Below are positions 1 through 3,933 of a stretch of DNA of 5,893 bases, piece after piece (position 1 is the stretch's first letter; each line of letters starts with the position of its first letter). The notes beneath the pieces were generated by a model. That model did no database searches. It had not been told where the DNA came from and was given only the letters and a program-made list of their open reading frames with translations. A program made the position numbers and the translations under genes. Location of the stretch: the NCBI GenBank assembly GCA_002296975.1, contig DBIS01000268.1:1-5893 (forward strand). The letters run 5' to 3'. Source of the DNA: Deltaproteobacteria bacterium UBA796. GTDB taxonomy: Bacteria; Myxococcota_A; UBA796.

Positions 1-309
1 CTTGATTTGCACCCGACCGAAGGCCAAGTCCACGTCGTCATGAATGACAAGCACGGCCTCAGCTTCGAGCTTAAAATAGCCCATCAACGAACGCACTGGG
101 TGACCAGACCGGTTCATAAAGGACTGTGGCCTCACCAAGAGCGCCTTGTCATTTTCAATACGACCTGCGCCGACGAGCGAGCCTAATTGCTTGCCGTCTG
201 CGGGTATTGACCAACGATTTGCCAAGGTTTCAATCACAGTGAATCCAATATTGTGTCTGGTTGAGGCATAGCGGCGGCCTGGATTACCCAGCCCCACCAC
301 GAGCCACAT
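1..309 (-). CDS. pth: Peptidyl-tRNA hydrolase, N-terminal part (cut by window edge)
   Basis: This enzyme cleaves the ester bond of peptidyl-tRNAs released from stalled ribosomes, recycling tRNA in the cytoplasm. I translated the minus strand from the ATG at 309-307. It gives 103 codons open to base 1, against about 190 residues for a full family member, so the 3' part lies outside the window. Family signatures are clear: VVGLGNPG near residues 4-11, RHNIGF at 18-23, FMNRSG at 65-70 and IHDDVDL at 89-95. N9, H19, N66 and D91 match the substrate-binding and catalytic residues known in E. coli Pth (N10, H20, N68, D93). The start is firm, because the family begins with this short strand and a GGAGAG ribosome-binding site lies 5 bases upstream. 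It follows the rplY stop codon by 2 bases, so co-transcription is near certain. The ORF is intact as far as visible. Confidence 0.97.
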   Translation of the reverse strand, partial: MWLVVGLGNPGRRYASTRHNIGFTVIETLANRWSIPADGKQLGSLVGAGRIENDKALLVRPQSFMNRSGHPVRSLMGYFKLEAEAVLVIHDDVDLAFGRVQIK

Positions 310-311
310 CC

Positions 312-932
312 CTACTCTCCGTCTGTCGCGTCAGCTTCAGCTTCAGCAGCAGGAGCCACTTCTTCCTCTTCCAACTCGTCGCGCTTACCGATAACGGTGA
401 CGACGTTGAAGTCGTGGAGTGCGACAACCTCGACACCCTTGGGTGGCTTGACGCCAGAGACACGAACAAAATCGCCAATGTTCAGAGGTGTGGCATCCAC
501 CTCGATGGCTTCTGGAATATCAGATGGCTTGCAGCTGACGGTGAGTTCGCGACGGATAATCCGAAGGCTACCACCAGCGACTTCGCCGAGGGACTTGCCT
601 GAAGTTTTAACGGGCACAAGGACGGTCACGGCCTCACTCTTGTCTACCTCATAGAAGTCGACATGAAGAAGGACATCACTGGCAGGCTCACGCTGGGTCT
701 TTTTGACCAAGCAGGTGAACGACTTGTCATCGACGCCAATTTTTACGAGTGTGTTTCGGTTGGCTGTCCGCCGAAAAGCGTTCTCAAGCTCATTCGGGTC
801 GATAACCACCGAAGTCGCCGGCTGGCCGGCACGGTAGATGATGGCCGGAATTTGACCGAGTGCTCTGATCTTTCGAGCGGCACCCTTACCAGTTTCTGTA
901 CGCGATGTTGCACTGATGCTCACGGTTGCCAT
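312..932 (-). CDS. rplY: 50S ribosomal protein L25, long CTC/TL5 form
   Basis: L25 binds 5S rRNA in the large ribosomal subunit; long forms are called CTC or TL5. The product from ATG 932 is 206 residues. It begins MATVSISATSRTETGKGAAR, the usual family N-terminus. An L25 domain covers about residues 1-95, with the typical IPAIIYRAG segment near 29-37 and a Val-Asp-Phe-Tyr-Glu-Val strand near its end. A TL5/CTC C-terminal beta domain follows (about 96-185), and then a low-complexity acidic Glu/Ala tail. E. coli L25 has only the first domain, whereas most other bacteria have this two-domain form. The start is chosen by homology and by GGAG at 941-938, 5 bases upstream. The frame stays open upstream to a GTG at 1148, but those 72 codons do not look like L25. 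It lies 259 bases after prs and 2 bases before pth. A candidate promoter and symmetric elements lie upstream, so it may have its own control. Confidence 0.96.
   Translation of the reverse strand: MATVSISATSRTETGKGAARKIRALGQIPAIIYRAGQPATSVVIDPNELENAFRRTANRNTLVKIGVDDKSFTCLVKKTQREPASDVLLHVDFYEVDKSEAVTVLVPVKTSGKSLGEVAGGSLRIIRRELTVSCKPSDIPEAIEVDATPLNIGDFVRVSGVKPPKGVEVVALHDFNVVTVIGKRDELEEEEVAPAAEAEADATDGE
315..320 (-). promoter_or_regulatory. pth ribosome-binding site inside the rplY 3' end
   Basis: On the minus strand GGAGAG sits immediately before the rplY stop codon (TAG at 314-312), 5 bases before the pth ATG. The Shine-Dalgarno site therefore lies within the last codons of rplY. This fixes the pth start and suggests that ribosomes finishing rplY help start pth. 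The coupling is inferred; the spacing is seen. Confidence 0.7.
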
Positions 933-1001
933 GATGGCTCCAACAATAAAAACGTTGATTCGCCGATACACACGACGTGCAGCGGCACCACCCCGAGAGG
1001 C

Positions 1002-1013
1002 GGATTGCAATCC
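1002..1013. repeat. 12-bp perfect palindrome upstream of rplY
   Basis: The sequence GGATTGCAATCC is its own reverse complement over all 12 bases. It lies in the prs-rplY spacer, 70 bases before the rplY start. It could be a protein-binding operator half-site pair. As RNA it has no loop, so a hairpin reading is less natural. A 12-bp palindrome in 259 bases is uncommon but can occur by chance. The symmetry is seen; the function is unknown. Confidence 0.4.
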
Positions 1014-1036
1014 AGTCAGAGCGGGCGGTGTTCTGC

Positions 1037-1055
1037 GACAAAGACTGACTTTGTC
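1037..1055 (-). other. 7-bp perfect stem-loop in the prs-rplY spacer
   Basis: The minus strand reads GACAAAG, a 5-base loop TCAGT, then CTTTGTC: a perfect 7-bp stem. No U-tract follows, so it is not an intrinsic terminator. If the candidate promoter at 1146-1174 is used, this stem lies in the rplY 5' leader. It could act in leader control of L25 (autogenous control of rplY is known in E. coli) or as an operator. The role is inferred only. Confidence 0.4.
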
Positions 1056-1122
1056 CGATGCCTTCCACTCTGGACTGCGGACCCAAACGGGCCAGCGGTA
1101 GGCAACACTCACGCGCTGAAAT

Positions 1123-1138
1123 GCCAGAAGAGTCTGGC
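1123..1138 (-). other. 6-bp stem-loop in the prs-rplY spacer
   Basis: The minus strand reads GCCAGA, a CTCT tetraloop, then TCTGGC: a perfect 6-bp stem. It lies 54 bases downstream of the prs stop and just downstream of the candidate rplY promoter. The following bases are ATTTC rather than a T-run, so it is a poor terminator. It may be a leader or mRNA-end structure. A stem this short can arise by chance. Confidence 0.3.
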
Positions 1139-1145
1139 GGCGGCA

Positions 1146-1174
1146 CACTTACTTCAACACACCACGGGTGTCAA
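1146..1174 (-). promoter_or_regulatory. Candidate sigma-70-type promoter for rplY-pth
   Basis: A perfect -35 box TTGACA (1174-1169) begins 18 bases after the prs stop codon. Exactly 17 bases on, a weak -10 TAAGTG (1151-1146) matches the consensus only in its first two bases. The spacer contains a small palindrome, ACACC-CGT-GGTGT (1171-1159), where a repressor could bind. The long prs-rplY gap and the position favour a promoter, but the poor -10 leaves this tentative. rplY and pth may simply be read through from prs. Confidence 0.35.
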
Positions 1175-1191
1175 GGCAAAGGCGCCGAAGA

Positions 1192-2136
1192 TTAATCGAA
1201 AAGGCGACTCACCGAATCGTGGTGGTGAATCGCGCGAATTGCCTCTGCAAACAACGAGGCCACACTGACAACCTGAAACTTACCGCAAGCAGCCGCCTCT
1301 TTCGACAAGGGAATGGTATCGGTCACGATGACCTTTTCGAGTGGGCTATTCATAATTCGCTCTACCGCAGGCCCACTCAAAACTGGATGGGTAGTGACCG
1401 CATAAACTGCCTTCGCACCATTATCCATCACTGCCTGGGCAGCCTTGGTGAGTGTGCCCGCAGTGTCCACCATATCGTCAACCAAGATGGCAGTTTTACC
1501 GTCGACATCTCCGATAAGATGCATCACCTGTGCCACATTTGGTCCAGAACGGCGTTTGTCGATGATCGCCAACCCAGCATCAATACGCTTGGCGACTGCA
1601 CGTGCGCGTTCCACTCCCCCGGCATCAGGCGAAACGACGACGGCGTTTGATGTGGGAATGGTCCCCCGAAGCTGCTCACAAAGATGTGCAGAAGAAAACA
1701 GGTTGTCGACAGGAATATTAAAGAACCCCTGAATCTGGCCGGCGTGAAGCTCCATGGTCAGCACACGCTCAACGCCTGCCGTGGTGAGCAGGTCTGCGAC
1801 CAACTTCGCCGAAATGGGCACACGGGGCGCCGCCTTCCGGTCCTGGCGGGCGTAACCATAGTAGGGCACCACCGCAGTTATCCGCCCGGCACTCGCCCGC
1901 TTGCAGGCATCCACCATAATCAACAACTCCATCAAGTTGTCGTTGGTCGGCGCACACGTGGACTGAATCAAAAATAAATCTCGACCCCGGACATTCTCGC
2001 CGATGTCGATATTTATCTCACCATCGCTGAACTTCGACACAGAAGCCAGACCCAATTGGGTCCCTAGCGCCCGGGCAATCTTAGCGGCAAGAGCCGGGTT
2101 CGAATTTCCTGAAAACAACTTGATTTCGGAGATCAT
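1192..2136 (-). CDS. prs: Ribose-phosphate pyrophosphokinase (PRPP synthetase)
   Basis: The enzyme transfers pyrophosphate from ATP to ribose 5-phosphate to make PRPP, the precursor of purines, pyrimidines, NAD, histidine and tryptophan; it is cytoplasmic and hexameric. The product is 314 residues, the normal length for the bacterial class I enzyme. It opens with LFSGNSNPALAAKIA. Visible landmarks are FSDGE (36-40), the ATP-contacting RQDRK (97-101), the catalytic histidine in ELHAGQIQGFF (H131), the flexible-loop KRRSGPN (194-200) and the PRPP-binding DDMVDTAGT (220-228). All key residues are present. The ATG at 2136 follows AAGGGCG (2147-2141) and fits the family N-terminus. It lies 42 bases after tRNA-Gln on the same strand, with no terminator between, so part of its mRNA may come from a tRNA-prs transcript. 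No terminator is seen after it. Confidence 0.98.
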   Translation of the reverse strand: MISEIKLFSGNSNPALAAKIARALGTQLGLASVSKFSDGEINIDIGENVRGRDLFLIQSTCAPTNDNLMELLIMVDACKRASAGRITAVVPYYGYARQDRKAAPRVPISAKLVADLLTTAGVERVLTMELHAGQIQGFFNIPVDNLFSSAHLCEQLRGTIPTSNAVVVSPDAGGVERARAVAKRIDAGLAIIDKRRSGPNVAQVMHLIGDVDGKTAILVDDMVDTAGTLTKAAQAVMDNGAKAVYAVTTHPVLSGPAVERIMNSPLEKVIVTDTIPLSKEAAACGKFQVVSVASLFAEAIRAIHHHDSVSRLFD

Positions 2137-2178
2137 AGCCCGCCCTTACTGATTCAAATTAATACATTGATTAAAGGG

Positions 2179-2251
2179 TTGGGGCGGCAGGACTCGAACC
2201 TGCGAATACCGGTACCAAAAACCGGTGACTTACCAACTTGTCGACGCCCCA
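2179..2251 (-). tRNA. tRNA-Gln (anticodon UUG)
   Basis: A complete 73-base cloverleaf reads 2251 to 2179. It has a 7-bp acceptor (TGGGGCG with CGCCCCA), a 3-bp D stem (GAC/GTC) around AAGTTGGTAA, a 5-bp anticodon stem (CCGGT/ACCGG) with loop TTTTGGT, and a 5-bp T stem (GCAGG/CCTGC) with loop TTCGAGT. Anticodon TTG lies at 2218-2216, giving glutamine. The U1-A72 pair is usual for bacterial tRNA-Gln. The base after A72 is A, and the next three are CCC, so CCA is not encoded and must be added by tRNA nucleotidyltransferase. E. coli tRNA-Gln has G at position 73, so A73 is notable. The tRNA sits between the glutaredoxin gene and prs on one strand. Confidence 0.96.
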
Positions 2252-2259
2252 TTACCGCC

Positions 2260-2303
2260 CCTAAATATGCCCTAGGGCCCAAAGCTGCAAGTGGCATTTT
2301 AGG
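2260..2303 (-). repeat. Imperfect inverted repeat between glutaredoxin gene and tRNA-Gln
   Basis: On the minus strand CCTAAAATGCC (2303-2293) can pair with GGCATATTTAGG (2271-2260): 11 base pairs with one bulged A and a 21-base loop. The loop side carries the palindrome GCCCTAGGGC (2278-2269), which overlaps one arm and gives an alternative fold. In a glutaredoxin-tRNA transcript it would end 8 bases before the tRNA 5' end. No U-run follows on the minus strand, so it is not a classic terminator; a processing or RNA-end structure is possible. It also overlaps the promoter candidate at 2262-2290. Confidence 0.4.
2262..2290 (-). promoter_or_regulatory. Weak candidate promoter for tRNA-Gln (and prs)
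   Basis: The minus strand carries TTGCAG (2290-2285), a 17-base spacer and TATTTA (2267-2262), each a 3-of-6 match to consensus. The bases following the -10 are GGGGCGG. A GC-rich discriminator of this kind is typical of stable-RNA promoters under stringent control. Transcription would start only a few bases before the tRNA. The match is weak and the stretch also forms an inverted repeat. Confidence 0.25.
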
Positions 2304-2309
2304 ACTTTT

Positions 2310-2801
2310 TTAGGCTTGCCTCGCAGCGTCGATCAAGGACTCAAGCTCACCAGCTTGATGCATCTGCATCAATATGTCGCTTCCACCCAAAAACTCGCCA
2401 CCGATATAAACTTGAGGGATCGTCGGCCAATTGCTGAATGTCTTGATGCCCTGCCGGATTTCCGGGTCTGCGATTACATCTTCATGATGCAGGGCGCCGC
2501 CATAAGATTGGAGAATGCCGACGGCATTCGCCGAAAACCCACACATTGGCGAGCCGGGCGTGCCCTTCATAAACAACACGACTGGGTTTGCCTCGGTCAC
2601 ACTCTTGATGTAGTCGGCCACGGATTCATCACCCCTACCCTCTGAGCTTGCCACCACATTTGCCGTGGGTTGCACCGCTGGAGAAGCCACGACTGGCGCT
2701 TGGCTAGTGGTTTCCGTCGAGGCTGCGGGTCGCACGTTCCCGCCCGCTCCCACAATCGGAAGTAACTGCCTTAGCTTCTTAGCTTTTGAACGAATACCCA
2801 T
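2310..2801 (-). CDS. grxD: Grx4-type (CGFS) monothiol glutaredoxin with N-terminal extension
   Basis: CGFS glutaredoxins bind [2Fe-2S] clusters with glutathione and deliver them to cytoplasmic apoproteins. From ATG 2801 the product is 163 residues, against about 105-115 for typical bacterial members. The glutaredoxin fold spans about residues 59-160. It has MKGTPGSPMCGFS (78-90; Lys79 and Cys87 are the glutathione/cluster residues), WPTIPQVYI (125-133) and GGSD (139-142). The first 55 or so residues are extra: a short basic stretch (RSKAKKLRQLLPIV) and a flexible Ala/Pro/Ser/Thr/Val-rich linker. The start at 2801 has GGAG 6 bases upstream; ATG 2804 and ATG 2828 are alternatives, and anything beyond about 2841 would precede the likely transcription start. 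Its stop is 58 bases before tRNA-Gln on the same strand. It is divergent from prsW. Symbol by family; the extension's role is unknown. Confidence 0.93.
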   Translation of the reverse strand: MGIRSKAKKLRQLLPIVGAGGNVRPAASTETTSQAPVVASPAVQPTANVVASSEGRGDESVADYIKSVTEANPVVLFMKGTPGSPMCGFSANAVGILQSYGGALHHEDVIADPEIRQGIKTFSNWPTIPQVYIGGEFLGGSDILMQMHQAGELESLIDAARQA

Positions 2802-2847
2802 CATAAACTCCGAGTTATGGCTCCACATAACCTGCTGCGGGCCACAG

Positions 2848-2853
2848 AGTATA
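2848..2853 (-). promoter_or_regulatory. Candidate -10 box for the glutaredoxin gene
   Basis: TATACT (2853-2848) matches the TATAAT consensus at 5 of 6 bases and lies in the divergent glutaredoxin/prsW region. I see no good -35 at 16-18 bases upstream. Transcription would start near 2841, about 40 bases before the chosen start at 2801. This supports a downstream start over the longer open frame that runs into prsW. Confidence 0.4.
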
Positions 2854-2919
2854 GGCTGGGCACGCCGCAACCCAGTTTTGGACCCTTCCTCGCCCTCATA
2901 CATCTGGATGTTTTTAACC

Positions 2920-3933
2920 ATGCTTGAGTCTTGGATGCTGTTCGGGTCGGTCGCCGCCGGCATGATCCCCATGATCGGTTTTCTCGCCCTCGTTTGGTGG
3001 CTAGATCGCTACGACCGTGAGCCAGTACCTATGGTGGCAGCGGTGTTTATTTGGGGTGCAGTTTTTGCGGCTGGGGGAAGCTATCTGGCAAACTCCGCCA
3101 CCCAAGCGCTACTTGACGAGCTTTTTGGTGGTGGCCAAACAGCGGACTGGCTCACCATCATGTTTGTCGCGCCCATCATCGAGGAGCCGCTAAAGGCTGC
3201 CGTGCTGCTTTTGCTCGCAATCTCCCCCGTCCTTGGCAATACCACCGATGGCTTCGTTTATGGGGCGGCAGCAGGCCTAGGCTTTGCGATGTCTGAAAAT
3301 ATTCTGTACTTCAACAGAGCCGCCCATGTCTCTCCAGACCTTTGGGTAACCACGATTCTCGTTCGCACTGCAACCTCAGGTCTCATGCACGCGATGGCCA
3401 CATCCATCGTTGGTGCCGCTCTGGGTTGGGCCAAGACGCGGACCACGGAGATCAGGGTTGTGGCCTTCATGATGGGCCTCTTCACCGCGGTCACCATCCA
3501 TGCGGTTTGGAATGGGATTATCGTCCTTAGTCAAGCATCTGGAACGGTGTTCTTTTGGCTTGACGTCCTGATTTTCATGATTGAGTTCGTCATGATTTTT
3601 GTGGTCTTTATGCTCTGTCTTCACGGCGAACATCTCATGATTCGAAGAGAGCTGATGATCGAGGCAAAGGGTGGCGTTTTGCCCCCTCAACACGTTGCCA
3701 TCATCTCATCTGTCAAACGCCGGAGTCGACAGGGGTGGTGCCCACCTGGCGTAGACCAAAAGCAATATATCGAGACCGCAACAAAGCTCGCCTTTAGGCG
3801 TATGCAGTGCCGTGGACGCGGCCAACGACAAGGCAAGTACCTCGAAGAAGCGCGTAAACTGCGGCACGAACTCAGAGACATGCTCGGCACCAAGCCACTC
3901 CCTGAATTTGACGAAGACAGAACCCGAATTTAG
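2920..3933 (+). CDS. prsW: PrsW-family (M82) intramembrane protease
   Basis: PrsW proteins are integral-membrane proteases related to the CAAX/Abi group. B. subtilis PrsW cuts the anti-sigma factor RsiW in response to envelope stress. From ATG 2920 the product is 337 residues. Hydrophobic segments lie near 7-28, 38-58, 77-103, 108-131, 148-170, 180-204 and 208-234, giving about seven membrane spans. The family's catalytic motifs are present: EEPLKA (E88, E89, K92), SENILY (E126, Y130), LMHAMA (H157) and IHAVWN (H194, N198). The DRYDREPVP turn after the first span is also typical. A hydrophilic, Lys/Arg-rich tail of about 100 residues follows. The start is uncertain: in-frame ATGs at 2908 and 2935 also work and none has a strong ribosome-binding site. 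It is divergent from the glutaredoxin gene and its stop overlaps that of the S41 protease by 4 bases. No anti-sigma gene is in the window, so its substrate is unknown. Confidence 0.93.
   Translation: MLESWMLFGSVAAGMIPMIGFLALVWWLDRYDREPVPMVAAVFIWGAVFAAGGSYLANSATQALLDELFGGGQTADWLTIMFVAPIIEEPLKAAVLLLLAISPVLGNTTDGFVYGAAAGLGFAMSENILYFNRAAHVSPDLWVTTILVRTATSGLMHAMATSIVGAALGWAKTRTTEIRVVAFMMGLFTAVTIHAVWNGIIVLSQASGTVFFWLDVLIFMIEFVMIFVVFMLCLHGEHLMIRRELMIEAKGGVLPPQHVAIISSVKRRSRQGWCPPGVDQKQYIETATKLAFRRMQCRGRGQRQGKYLEEARKLRHELRDMLGTKPLPEFDEDRTRI

Noticed and set aside
933..1148. 72-codon upstream extension of the rplY frame from a GTG at 1148
   Set aside because: The residues do not resemble L25. The family N-terminus MATVSIS begins at 932 with a good GGAG, and the GTG lies inside the promoter candidate.
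1168..1650. 160-codon plus-strand frame opposite prs
   Set aside because: It is antisense to a fully conserved PRPP synthetase and has no recognisable motif or start signal.
2159..2174. AT-rich symmetric TTAAT/ATTAA pair between tRNA-Gln and prs
   Set aside because: Five-base AT arms around a 6-base centre are expected by chance in AT-rich spacer DNA, and no clear promoter boxes accompany it.
2260..2311. Plus-strand intrinsic terminator: inverted repeat followed by six T at 2306-2311
   Set aside because: No plus-strand gene lies upstream to be terminated. The stem is AT-rich with a bulge and a 21-base loop, and the T-run overlaps the glutaredoxin stop region.
2665..2919. Open plus-strand frame upstream of prsW, in frame with it
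   Set aside because: It runs antisense through the glutaredoxin gene. The PrsW family N-terminal membrane segment begins only after about 2935, so the open frame is a shadow.
2802..2972. Longer glutaredoxin start at 2972 or other upstream ATGs
   Set aside because: These would overlap the prsW coding region and precede the likely transcription start near 2841. The residues look like antisense of prsW and its upstream region.
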